DNA of 64,000 nt from FLUQ01 sp031551515 (GCA_031551515.1 JAVBNL010000011.1:1-64000); one strand, 5' to 3'; shown: positions 40,735-49,545, numbered from the stretch's first letter. The notes: generated from the letters alone by a model not told the origin. Translations and numbers: made by a program.

Positions 40735-43700
40735 TTACAGCAGGTTGAGTTGTTTTTCTTCGCGCTTGTGCTTTTCCACCAGGGCGGAGCGGGTCAGCCC
40801 TTCCAGCGGCAGCTCGGCGAAAAAGCGCGAGGCTTTGAGGCGCAGGTCCCTGCCGTACAGGCGGCGCTTGCCCGCGCGGGAAAGGAACAGGCTTTCGCGA
40901 GCGCGGGTGATGCCCACGTAGAACAGCCGCCGTTCCTCTTCTTCATCCGGGCTGGAGCCTTCGCGCTCCACCTGGCCGGTAAGCAGCTGCGGCCCGGCGA
41001 ACGGCACAAGGCCGTCTTCCAGCGCGGGCAGGAACACCGCTTTGAATTCCAGGCCCTTGGCCGCGTGCAGGCTCATGATCTGGATGCGCTCGCTTCTGGC
41101 GCGCACCAGCTCCAGTTCGGTCTGCAAGTTGACCCAGTTGATCAGCCCGGCCCAGCCGCCGTATTCCGCATAGGCCCGGCTGAGCGCCTTGAAGGGTCCG
41201 CTCTGCCAGAACAGCGCGTCAAAAGGCGGCAATTCGGCGAAATAGGCAGCGATGCTCGCGGGGCCGCGGGCCAGCACGCTGTCCGGGCAGGGCAGGCGGT
41301 CTTGTTCGCCGGCGTCGGCTATGCCCAGCATGCGGCCCGTTTCACGAATGATCAGGGCCACGCGCTCGTCCATCCAAAAGCCTTCTTCTTCCGGCACGGC
41401 GGCTAAAAGGCCCACGCGGGCCAGGCTTTTTTGCAGCAGCGGGGCGAGCGAGCGCATGCGCACCAGCACGGCGATATCCGACAGGCCGCACGCGCCTATT
41501 TCCGGCAGGGCAAGGCCCGTCTCACGCACCTGGTCGCGCAGGGTGTGGCTGCTGCCGCCCACCAGCCCTCTGATTTGCGCGGCTATCCAGGCGGCTTCGG
41601 CTTCCGCCGTGGGCGCTTCAAAAAGATGGATGCGCGCCTGGCCGTCGGCCAGGCCGGAGGCCGCGATCAGCTCGCCGCAGGCGGAACGGCCGCGCATAAG
41701 GCTGGAAGCGGCGCGCACGATGGCCGGGGATGAGCGGTAGTTTTCACGCAGCGCGATGATCCGCAGCTTGGGCCAGGCCTCGGCCAGAAATTCTTTGGAC
41801 CGGCCGCTGGCTCCCCGGAAGCCGTAAATGCTCTGGTCCGGGTCGCCGATGCCGAAAAAGCCGCGCCCGTCAGCCGGCATAAGGGCTTTGATCAGGGTCA
41901 GCTGCAAGGTGGAAAGATCCTGAATCTCGTCCACCAGAATTTCCGACCAGGGCGTGGTGTACAGGCCGGACTGGATCTGCTCCAGCCAGAATTCCAATAG
42001 GTCCGTGTAGTCCGCCAGGTTCCAGCCGCCTTTCTGGCGGGAATAGCGGGTGAAATACAGAGCCAGATCCCCTTCCAGCGCTTCGCGCCGCTCACGGGCC
42101 AGGTTGATGCTGTCCCAGGCTTCACGCAGTTGCGGGGCGGAGAGTTCCGCGTTGGCTTCGGCAAACACGCGGCGGGCGGCGTCTTCGCCCAGCAGCACCG
42201 GCGCTTCGTCGTGCGTGCGGTGCCACAGCTCGAAAGCCAGGGCGTGCAGTGTATCGGTGCGGGGCAGTTGGCCCGGTTCCGCCTCCGGCAGGGCGGCGGC
42301 GATGCGCGCGTCCATTTCCCCGGCGGCGCGGCGGGTGAAGGTCACGGCCAAAATCTTGCGGGCCTGCACGCCTGAACCCAGCAAACGGATGACCCGCTGC
42401 ACCAGGGTGCGGGTTTTGCCCGTGCCGGGGCCGGCAATGACCAGCACCGGACCGGGGCCCGCGTTCGCCGCGTCCCGCTGGGCCGCGTTGTCGCGCAGGG
42501 ACTGTTCAGGATCGGGAACGGAAGCGCAACTGGGCCCGCCGCCCGAAGCCGGGGCCGAAGCGGCCCCTTGCGGCGCGGCGTTTCCGGCCGGGCTCGCCGC
42601 AGCCCCGCCTTCTTTGTCGAGCGCGAGGCTGGGCGCAGAACCGGGGGCCGGGCCGGACACCGAGGTGTCTTCTTTCTTTTTGCGGCGGCGCGGCGTATCA
42701 ACGCTCTCGCTGCCGTTCAGGTTCAACCCCACGGCGGCGGCCGCCGGGGTAAAGCCCGTGATCAGGCTGCCCTTGGTGAATTCGCGGCGTTCCTGCTCTG
42801 AAAACACCCTGATGACGCCGTATTCGCCGTCATAGCCGCCTTCGCGGATAACGTCGCCCCGGCGCATGCGGGCCACGGCCTCGCCCAGCGGCGGCAAAAA
42901 GCGGGCGAGCTCGTCCGTGGGCAGGGTCTGCAGAATGGCCAGCTCGGATCCGAAGCGGGCCACCGCCCTGGCGTGCATGGCCGTGACTTTCTTGGTCTTG
43001 GCCCCGGCGCCCAGAATTTCACCGAGAAGTTCAGGCAGCGGGATCAGCGAAAGAAAACCCTGGTCCGGCGCGTGTTGCGGGGTTTCGCGGTCGGCCAGCT
43101 CAAGCACCCGGTTCAGCACGCCCACGGTCAGGGGTTTGCCGCACACGGGGCACAGGCCGTTCAGGGCTTTTGTCTCGTGCGGGTCGAGAACCACGTTGCA
43201 GGCTCTGTGGCCGTCCAGGTGGTATTTGCCCTCTTCCGGAAAAAACTCCAGCGTGCCCTGGTACACGGTTTCCGGGTCGGAGTCTTTGAGCGCTCGGAAG
43301 ATGCCGTCATAGGATATGCGCCCGGCGAACAGGTTGGCTTCGCGGCCCAGATTCTCGCCGGAATGCGCGTCAGAGTTGGAGACCAGCTTGTAGCGGTCCA
43401 GCGCGCTCCACATGCGGTTCATGTCCGGGTCGGATGAAAGACCCGTTTCCAGCGCGAAAATTTCGGAAGAAAGATCGCCGTAGCAGTCTTCAAGCCGGTT
43501 GAAACCGGACTTGGACCCGAAAAGCGAAAACCAGGGGGTCCAGATGTGCGCGGGTATCAAAAAGGCGCGGGGGTCGGCCTCCAGCACCATTTCCAGCAGG
43601 TTGCGCGAATCAAGGCCCAGAATGGGGCGGCCGTCTGACTCCAGGTTGCCCACCTGCGCCAGTTTCAGGCAAAATTTATCCGCCGCTTCAAAGCTGGGCA

Positions 43701-44073
43701 TGAAAACCAGGTTGTGCACCTTGCGCACGGCCCCGCCGCGCTTGTAAATGGAACTGATTTCGCCCTGCAGCATGAACAGGGGGCCGCCCGCACCGTTCGA
43801 ATCGCCGCCCGGGGCGGCCTTTGCGGTCACGTATTCCGGCAGTTCCCCTTCTATGTTCAGGCCGGGGCGCAGACGGTACAGGCCGCTTGCTTCGTCAAGC
43901 ACCAAGGTTTCGCGCAGTTCTTTGCGCCACTGCGAATGGGTGAAGTCGCCGCTGCCCAGCACATCCAGCCCTTTGACCCTGGCCCAGGCGGCAAGGTTCA
44001 AAGGGGTCAGTTTCGTGCTGGTGGCCCGTGAGTAGCGGGAGTGAATGTGCAGGTCTGCGCGAAATTGCTGCAT
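40735..44073 (-). CDS. EndoQ-UvrD fusion: PHP endonuclease plus SF1 helicase
   Basis: This 1112-residue protein joins two activities. Residues 1 to about 440 resemble EndoQ: FRADLHIHSRYSRATS (HxH metal site), SNSDAHSGENLGREAN, and a zinc finger with HRAC and CPVCGKPL. EndoQ cuts DNA 5' of deaminated bases. After an Ala/Pro-rich linker, the C-terminal half is a UvrD/PcrA-type helicase: AGPGTGKTRTL (Walker A, near 545), LVDEIQDLSTLQ, GIGDPDQSIYGFRGA, RENYRSS, SLHAAKGLEF and YVGITRAR. The fusion suggests nicking and unwinding in one protein for repair of uracil or hypoxanthine. Such fusions are reported in a few bacteria. A candidate co-gene is the downstream membrane protein, probably coincidental. 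Confidence 0.85.
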   Translation of the reverse strand: MQQFRADLHIHSRYSRATSTKLTPLNLAAWARVKGLDVLGSGDFTHSQWRKELRETLVLDEASGLYRLRPGLNIEGELPEYVTAKAAPGGDSNGAGGPLFMLQGEISSIYKRGGAVRKVHNLVFMPSFEAADKFCLKLAQVGNLESDGRPILGLDSRNLLEMVLEADPRAFLIPAHIWTPWFSLFGSKSGFNRLEDCYGDLSSEIFALETGLSSDPDMNRMWSALDRYKLVSNSDAHSGENLGREANLFAGRISYDGIFRALKDSDPETVYQGTLEFFPEEGKYHLDGHRACNVVLDPHETKALNGLCPVCGKPLTVGVLNRVLELADRETPQHAPDQGFLSLIPLPELLGEILGAGAKTKKVTAMHARAVARFGSELAILQTLPTDELARFLPPLGEAVARMRRGDVIREGGYDGEYGVIRVFSEQERREFTKGSLITGFTPAAAAVGLNLNGSESVDTPRRRKKKEDTSVSGPAPGSAPSLALDKEGGAAASPAGNAAPQGAASAPASGGGPSCASVPDPEQSLRDNAAQRDAANAGPGPVLVIAGPGTGKTRTLVQRVIRLLGSGVQARKILAVTFTRRAAGEMDARIAAALPEAEPGQLPRTDTLHALAFELWHRTHDEAPVLLGEDAARRVFAEANAELSAPQLREAWDSINLARERREALEGDLALYFTRYSRQKGGWNLADYTDLLEFWLEQIQSGLYTTPWSEILVDEIQDLSTLQLTLIKALMPADGRGFFGIGDPDQSIYGFRGASGRSKEFLAEAWPKLRIIALRENYRSSPAIVRAASSLMRGRSACGELIAASGLADGQARIHLFEAPTAEAEAAWIAAQIRGLVGGSSHTLRDQVRETGLALPEIGACGLSDIAVLVRMRSLAPLLQKSLARVGLLAAVPEEEGFWMDERVALIIRETGRMLGIADAGEQDRLPCPDSVLARGPASIAAYFAELPPFDALFWQSGPFKALSRAYAEYGGWAGLINWVNLQTELELVRARSERIQIMSLHAAKGLEFKAVFLPALEDGLVPFAGPQLLTGQVEREGSSPDEEEERRLFYVGITRARESLFLSRAGKRRLYGRDLRLKASRFFAELPLEGLTRSALVEKHKREEKQLNLL

Positions 44074-44145
44074 GGCGGCGATTTCCCTATGGTTTAACGC
44101 AGCATAGCAAAAAGTCGGCCCGCCGCCAAATACTCTTTAGATAGT

Positions 44146-44988
44146 GTAGTCACGAGATTGATGCCCAAAGAAAAATGCACCTGATATGAATCGCGGCCAG
44201 AAATGATGCGGTATTCTTCGCATATCTGGTCGCGATTCCTCGCCATCGTTTCAAATGAAGAAAGGCATTTTCAACCAGATGCCGCGCTTTATAAAGCTCT
44301 TTGTCATACTCTCGTTGCTCTTTTCTGTTCTTCTTTGGAGGGATGACCGGAGCCATTCCCTGATTCGCTGCTTGGCAAAGAATGTCGTTGGTATCATAGC
44401 CCCGGTCGGCCAGAAGGTGTTGGGCTGAAAAACCGTCAATCAAAGCAATTGCCTGCTTGCAATCTGCTGCTGTACCTTGTGTAATAATAGCCCTGAGCGG
44501 CATACCATGCGAATCCACGGCCAAATGCAATTTTGAGTTGAGCCCCCTTTTGTACGGCTCATGTCCTGATTACCACCTCTGGCTCCTGCCGCATGCGGAT
44601 GCACTTTGCAATGGCTTGCATCAATCATAAGCCACTCGAAATCCGGCTCATCAATCAAGGCTTCAAGCAACCGCTCCCAGATGCCGTTATCACGCCAGCG
44701 AATGAATCGCCGATGGGTATTGCTCCAGCCACCGAGGTCAGGCGGCAGGTCGCGCCATGGCGCGCCGGTGCGCATAATCCAAAAAACTGCATCGATAAAA
44801 CGCCGATTGTCATGTGCTATGCCACCCCAAGACCCTTCGCGCCCAGGCAAAAGCGGTTCAATTTTTTCCCAAACAGCATCAGAAATGTCGTGTCGTCTAT
44901 GTACGGCTGGCGGCATGGATTCCTCGCTTGTGGTTAAAAGCAAGCGAAGTATGCCACAAAATTAAATTCTAGACAATCTCGTGACTAC
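44146..44988. mobile_element. IS5-family insertion sequence (IS427-like)
   Basis: Perfect 15-bp inverted repeats (GTAGTCACGAGATTG at 44146-44160 and its complement at 44974-44988) bound an 843-bp element. The ends include TA, suggesting a TA target duplication. It carries one transposase in two frames. It lies between the EndoQ-UvrD gene and holB and does not break a recognisable gene. Confidence 0.9.
44150..44916 (-). CDS. IS5-type transposase, two frames with -1 frameshift
   Basis: The first frame (stop 44440) encodes the N-terminal part with HDISDAVWEKIEPLLPG, TGAPWRDLP, WSNTHRRFIRW and IDASHCKVH. The second frame encodes HLAVDSHGMPLRAIITQG, LLADRGYDTNDI and RHLVENAFLHLKRWRG. The DDE pattern is split between them. 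At 44543-44551 the minus strand reads AAAAGGGGG, where a -1 slip joins the frames in the right register. The start at 44916 gives the usual N-terminus. The frame change is probably programmed, as known for IS5 relatives, not a mutation. Confidence 0.87.
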
Positions 44989-45042
44989 GGCATCTAGATA
45001 AAGTCTAAAAAATATTTAATCCGATGGGGGAGTAAGATCAAC

Positions 45043-45065
45043 GCTCCCGGTTGCTTGGCGGGAGC
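45043..45065 (-). terminator. Weak terminator hairpin after holB
   Basis: GCTCCCG and CGGGAGC form a stem followed on the minus strand by GTTGATCTT. The U-tract is poor. Confidence 0.35.
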
Positions 45066-45073
45066 CCCGCTCT

Positions 45074-46153
45074 TTACCGCCGCCCTTGCAGCAGAAAAAG
45101 CCGTGTCATGACCCAATCCGCCACCAGACCGGCGTTGACCTGGCTGATAACGCTCTCTTGCCCTTCGGCCAGGATGGCGTCGGCCATGCGTTGCCGGTTT
45201 TCAGGCAGCGACGCGAAAAAGGCGGCCAGGTCCGCTTCCGCTCCCGGATTTTGCGGGGGGCTTTTGGCCAAGGCGAGCGCCAGAGCGCGCTGGCAGGTCA
45301 AAATCAGGGCGCCTGCCGCCGCCGCATCCATGCCGCCGCCGGATGCCGTGGCCCGCGCGGATGTGCGTTCGAAAAGCCCTTGCCCGGTCAGCAGAAATCG
45401 GGCGGCCGTTTCCGCCCAGCCCTGCGTTTTCGCGCCCGCCGCCCCAATCGCAGCCTCACTCGCCGCACCGTGCGGGTCGGGCCAGGCCAGCGTCAGCACC
45501 CAGGAACGGGAGACCAGCGTGGGCAACAGCCGTTCGCGCTGGGGCGCAAGCAGCACGAACGAGGTTTGCGAACGCACCTCTTCCAATGATTTCAGCATGG
45601 CGTTGGCCGCCGCTTCCGACAAAGCCTGCGCTTCCGCCAGCACCACCACCCGCCACTTCGCTTCGCGCGGGGCTTCGCCCAGAACAGAGCGCACGGCGCG
45701 CACATCGTCAATGGGAATGGTGCCCGCCAGTCCGTCCAGATAGAAAAGGTCGCGGTGCATGCGGGCCAGCAGCCGCAAGCAGCTGGGGCAGGAATAGCAG
45801 GGGTTCGATACGGGATCGGGGCTCTGCCCCGCGCCCGGCAAGGGGCCTGAGGCCCCCGCAGGGCTCGCAGCCCCTTGACCCCCAAATAGGGAAAGCGACT
45901 CTTCTTGTGCCGGTGACGCGCCGATCGCCTCACAGTTCAGGGTCATGGCCCAATACAGAGCGGCCTGGCCGCGCTCTTTCGCCTCGCCCCCTTCCAGCAG
46001 CAGCGACTTGGGCGGCGATGCCGCCAACGAGCGCAAAAAGGCGAAAGCCCGGCTGTGCCGGGGGGATGCGGCGCATGCGCGCATGTCCGCCGCCAGGGCT
46101 TCCAGTTCGCCGGCGGCGGGCAGTTCGGTTTCAACAGCTGCGGCTTTACTCAT
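45074..46153 (-). CDS. holB: DNA polymerase III delta' subunit with an insert in the zinc region
   Basis: This 359-residue clamp-loader subunit has the zinc cysteines LNC... and CYSCPSCLRLL, then IDDVRAVRSVLGEAPREAKWRVVVLAEAQALSEAAANAMLKSLEE, the core of delta'. Walker A is degenerate, as usual for this subunit. Between the first zinc Cys and the other three lies an insert of about 30 Gly/Ala/Pro/Ser-rich residues, encoded by the GC-rich repeat at 45807-45895. ATG 46153 follows AAGGTG. The frame is intact, so the insert is probably looped out. Confidence 0.88.
   Translation of the reverse strand: MSKAAAVETELPAAGELEALAADMRACAASPRHSRAFAFLRSLAASPPKSLLLEGGEAKERGQAALYWAMTLNCEAIGASPAQEESLSLFGGQGAASPAGASGPLPGAGQSPDPVSNPCYSCPSCLRLLARMHRDLFYLDGLAGTIPIDDVRAVRSVLGEAPREAKWRVVVLAEAQALSEAAANAMLKSLEEVRSQTSFVLLAPQRERLLPTLVSRSWVLTLAWPDPHGAASEAAIGAAGAKTQGWAETAARFLLTGQGLFERTSARATASGGGMDAAAAGALILTCQRALALALAKSPPQNPGAEADLAAFFASLPENRQRMADAILAEGQESVISQVNAGLVADWVMTRLFLLQGRR
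45807..45895. repeat. GC-rich tandem-hairpin repeat, copy inside holB
   Basis: GATACGGGATCGGGGCTC, AGGGGCCTGAGGCCCC, GGGCTCGCAGCCCC and an AAATAGGGAAAG tail follow the same order as in murJ (29421-29528). The copy is translated on the opposite strand here. Confidence 0.78.
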
Positions 46154-46169
46154 GAAAACACCTTAAAAT

Positions 46170-46296
46170 CTAAAAGGCGGATTTTGGCTTCTGGCAAGGA
46201 ACGCGCCGATTCCGGGCCAGAGATAGTACTCCTATGGTACAGCTCTGGACCGGAACCGGCAAGTGACGCGGCCAGGGGCCAAAAGACGCCTTTTAG
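46170..46296. repeat. Long palindromic element between purA and holB
   Basis: Outer arms CTAAAAGGCG and CGCCTTTTAG are perfect; inner arms pair TTCCGGGCCAGAG with CTCTGGACCGGAA. The core is AGTACTCCTATGGTACA, the most diverged of the full copies. The right arm contains the purA stop (46293-46295). Confidence 0.82.
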
Positions 46297-47573
46297 AGCC
46301 CGCGACGGATGGTCTGTTCGCGGTCCGGACCCACGGATACGATGGACATGCGCACCCCGGCCAGCTCTTCCAGCCGCTCCACATAGCGGCGGGCGGCGGC
46401 GGGCAGATCCTCCCAAGTCCGGGCGTTCGTGATATCCTCGGTCCAGCCGGGCAGGGTTTCATACACCGGCTTCACGTCAGCCAGGGCGTTTTCTTCCTGC
46501 GGCGGAAACTGCACGGTCTGGCCCTTGTATTCGTACGCCGTGCAGATACGCAGCTCTTTCAGGCCGGAAAGCACGTCCAGTTTGGTCAGGGCCACGTCGG
46601 TCAGGCCGCAGAGCCGCGCCGATTCGCGCAAGATGACCGAATCGTGCCAGCCGCAACGGCGCGGCCGCCCCGTGGTCGTGCCGAATTCCGCGCCCTGAGT
46701 CCGGATGGTGTCGCCCGTGGCGTCAAGCAGCTCCGTGGGGAAAGGGCCGCCGCCCACGCGGGTGGTATACGCCTTGGCAATGCCTATGACGCGGGCGGGT
46801 TCGGCAAAGGTCACGCCGGAACCGGCCATGGCGTTGCCGGTCACGGCGTTGGACGAAGTCACGAAAGGATAGGTGCCGTGGTCGATATCCAGGTGCACGC
46901 CCTGCGCGCCCTCAAACATGACGGTTTTGCCTTTTTTCCAGGCCGCCCCGATTTCCGCGCTGACGTCGGCCAGGTGCGGCGCAAGGCGCTTCGCGTACGG
47001 CAGGATTTCTTCCAGCACGGCGTCGACGCTCAAAGGTTTTTCACCATAATGCGTGAGCAGGGCGTTCTTTTCGATCAACGCCCGTTCGATCTTGGCGCGC
47101 AAGAGATCCGGCCGCGTAAAATCGGCGGCGCGCACGCCGATGCGGGCGACTTTATCTTCATAGCAGGGGCCGATGCCCCGGCCCGTGGTGCCGATTTTTT
47201 CACCAGCCCTGCTTTTCTCTCGAGCCTGGTCCAGCACCTTATGATAGGGCATAATTACATGGGTTTTATTACTGATTTTCAAACGATCCGGCCCCAGATT
47301 CACGCCTTTGGCGGCCAGGCCATCCATCTCGCCGCAAAAGACCGCGGCATCCATGACCACCCCGTTGCCGATCAGACACAAGGTGGAGGGGTGCAAAACA
47401 CCCGAGGGAATAAGGTGCAAGGCGTACTTTTCGCCTTTGACCACAACCGTGTGCCCGGCGTTGTTGCCGCCGTGAAACCGCACCACAACATCAGCCAGGG
47501 GGGTCAAGAGATCGACGACCTTGCCCTTGCCTTCATCGCCCCATTGCGCGCCGATAATAACCATATTTGACAT
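46293..47573 (-). CDS. purA: Adenylosuccinate synthetase
   Basis: This 426-residue enzyme makes adenylosuccinate from IMP, GTP and aspartate. It has VIIGAQWGDEGKGK at the N-terminus, RFHGGNNAGHTVVV, IGTTGRGIGPCYEDK and the C-terminal VGPDREQTI. ATG 47573 follows AAGGAGCG. It lies apart from other purine genes except the AICAR transformylase 2 kb away, and diverges from the MltF-like gene. Its stop is inside the palindromic element. Confidence 0.96.
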   Translation of the reverse strand: MSNMVIIGAQWGDEGKGKVVDLLTPLADVVVRFHGGNNAGHTVVVKGEKYALHLIPSGVLHPSTLCLIGNGVVMDAAVFCGEMDGLAAKGVNLGPDRLKISNKTHVIMPYHKVLDQAREKSRAGEKIGTTGRGIGPCYEDKVARIGVRAADFTRPDLLRAKIERALIEKNALLTHYGEKPLSVDAVLEEILPYAKRLAPHLADVSAEIGAAWKKGKTVMFEGAQGVHLDIDHGTYPFVTSSNAVTGNAMAGSGVTFAEPARVIGIAKAYTTRVGGGPFPTELLDATGDTIRTQGAEFGTTTGRPRRCGWHDSVILRESARLCGLTDVALTKLDVLSGLKELRICTAYEYKGQTVQFPPQEENALADVKPVYETLPGWTEDITNARTWEDLPAAARRYVERLEELAGVRMSIVSVGPDREQTIRRGL

Positions 47574-47709
47574 GAAACGCTCCTTCTGGCATTAACCCCG
47601 GTACAGGTGAAAGCCCGTGCGGGGATCACAGCGACTATCTTGCCTGAAAACGCCGCTCGTGCAAAGAAAAAATCATCCCGCCCGGCCTTGCCCCTGTACC
47701 TTCGCTGTC

Positions 47710-49038
47710 ATGCGTATACCGACCCCCCGCCGCTTCTGGCTTCTTTCGTTTTTATATCTTGTCTGCCTGCCGCTCTGGCTGGGGTCTTCCTCTTTTTATT
47801 CGGCCGCCAGGGCGGGCGTTTTATGCCCCAGCCCGACCAAGAGCAGCCTGCTGCGCATTGCCGCGCCCGCGTCCGACCGGCAGCCCGCGGTCATTTCCGC
47901 ATACGGCCCCGGATTTGAGCAGGAATTGGCCGCCCGCTTCTGCAAAGAAGCCGATTGCACGCCGCAGTGGATCAGCGTTGCCGACCGCCAAGAGGGACTG
48001 GACCTTCTCCGCGCGGGCAAGGCGGATGTGCTGGTCGGATTTGGCGGCGACATACCCGCGCAAGATGTGGCCGTGGCCGCGCCCGCTCTGGCCGAAAGCA
48101 AACCTTACGCGTTGTTCAAGCCTATTCGGGTACACCTTGCCGAGCCCTTTGTTCAGGCCGCCTCCGACCCCATAGACCGGGGCCATGCGCCGGATGACGC
48201 GACCTTGCTGCTTGACCCGGCGGCCTATGCCTTGTGGCTGCCCTATCTCGGTTCCGCCCGGGCGGAGTTAAGCAAGACGAATCTTTCCTACCGCTGGTTT
48301 TGGCGCGAAGACGGCTCCGACCTTTCCGCGCGGCTGGCCGAGTTCTGGTCAGAGCCCGGCCTTGACGCGGCACTGGCGGAGTTGACCGAACGCTATTTCG
48401 GCTTTTTGCCCCGTACCCCCCGGCAGCAAGATGCCCTGGACCTGGCGGACGCGGTGACCAACCGCCTGCCCCGGTATCAGGAATATATTCTCAAGGCCTC
48501 GAAAGAAACGGGCGTGCCCCCGCTTTTTCTGGTGGCCGTGATCTATCAGGAGTCGCGCTTCGACCCGCAGGCCACCAGCGAAACGGGCGTGCGCGGCATC
48601 ATGCAGCTGACAAGCGCGACCGCGCGCATGCTGGGCGTGGACAGAATGAACCCCGAACAGTGCATCATGGGCGGGGCGCGCTATTTGCGCGAGTTGTGGG
48701 AACAGGTGGGCGACAAAGGCCGCTCTGACTGGGACAGGTGGTTTATGGCGCTTGCGGCCTACAACCAGGGCATGGGCACGTTGAATCAGGCCATCCGCAT
48801 CTCACGCGGCATGGGCGATTCCGGTGAAACGTGGGTGGAACTTAAAAAAGCCTACCCCTTGTCCACCGTGGGCCGTGGAAGCGAAGCCAAAGCCTTCGTC
48901 GAAAAAGTACGCTATTATCACTTTGTGTTACAGGGGCTTATCGCTCTTTCCCCGGCTGAAACGCAGCACCTTGCACCGCTTTTTACTCTCAGCCTTGCCC
49001 CGGCCACCGGCTTCGGGGCCAGCCTTGGCACTTCCTGA
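47710..49038 (+). CDS. MltF-like membrane-bound lytic transglycosylase
   Basis: This protein of about 442 residues has a signal segment (WLLSFLYLVCLPLWLG), a solute-binding-type domain (residues about 45-260), and a C-terminal SLT domain. The SLT domain carries the catalytic Glu in VIYQESRFDPQA, then GVRGIMQLTSATA and FMALAAYNQG. It cuts peptidoglycan to make anhydro-muropeptides. ATG 47710 has no clear ribosome site. About 110 bases of its 3' end overlap the convergent gene at 48928, and the last 30 or so residues fall beyond the usual family end. Confidence 0.82.
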   Translation: MRIPTPRRFWLLSFLYLVCLPLWLGSSSFYSAARAGVLCPSPTKSSLLRIAAPASDRQPAVISAYGPGFEQELAARFCKEADCTPQWISVADRQEGLDLLRAGKADVLVGFGGDIPAQDVAVAAPALAESKPYALFKPIRVHLAEPFVQAASDPIDRGHAPDDATLLLDPAAYALWLPYLGSARAELSKTNLSYRWFWREDGSDLSARLAEFWSEPGLDAALAELTERYFGFLPRTPRQQDALDLADAVTNRLPRYQEYILKASKETGVPPLFLVAVIYQESRFDPQATSETGVRGIMQLTSATARMLGVDRMNPEQCIMGGARYLRELWEQVGDKGRSDWDRWFMALAAYNQGMGTLNQAIRISRGMGDSGETWVELKKAYPLSTVGRGSEAKAFVEKVRYYHFVLQGLIALSPAETQHLAPLFTLSLAPATGFGASLGTS

Positions 49039-49395
49039 ACCTTTTGCGCCCACGCCTTTCGCGTCTGAAGCGGCGTTTTTACCCGCGGCGCCCTCTCCGG
49101 CCGGGCCGGCCGCGCCTTTGGCCTGCTTCATTTTTTCCAGCCAGGCTTTGGCCGCGTCCATGCCGGGCAGGTTTCTGTCCGAAGCTCTGGCCGCGCCGGC
49201 GGCCAGGTGCTGGTTGAACAGCTGATTCTTCAGACGCACGGACTGAATCAGGCTGAAGACCAGGGCGGCTTCTTCCCAGCGTTGCGAAGGCTCGAAATTT
49301 TCCACCACCGTCGCGTATTTTTCCCACAGCGACATCAATGAGGCCTCGTCATAAGCGTTCAGCTGGCGGGCCATTTTCAACAGCATGCGTTCCAT
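48928..49395 (-). CDS. Conserved protein of unknown function, antisense to the mltF end
   Basis: This 155-residue protein starts MERMLLKMARQLNAYDEASL, continues LWEKYATVVENFEPSQRWEEAALVFSLIQSVRLKNQLFNQ, and ends in an Ala/Gly/Lys-rich tail. The ordered N-terminal half and the tail suggest a helical domain with a disordered basic end. ATG 49395 follows GAAGGA. The 3' 111 bases overlap the MltF-like gene tail-to-tail. I do not recognise a named family. It diverges from the AICAR transformylase gene. Confidence 0.6.
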   Translation of the reverse strand: MERMLLKMARQLNAYDEASLMSLWEKYATVVENFEPSQRWEEAALVFSLIQSVRLKNQLFNQHLAAGAARASDRNLPGMDAAKAWLEKMKQAKGAAGPAGEGAAGKNAASDAKGVGAKGSGSAKAGPEAGGRGKAESKKRCKVLRFSRGKSDKPL

Positions 49396-49545
49396 TGCAA
49401 ATCCTTCGTGAGTTCTTCCGCTCAAATACGGCAAACGCGGCGCATCCGCAAGGCCATGCCCCTGGTTTGCGCACATAAATGGAAATTGCCCAGAGCGGGG
49501 CGATATGCTATTTGTCTTCTTTTGCAGCCACCTTCCGGAGGAATC

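Noticed and set aside
47574..47709. Riboswitch or purine operator between purA and the MltF-like gene
   Set aside because: Only a short GGTACAGG/CCTGTACC pair was seen; no known riboswitch core or PUR-type box.
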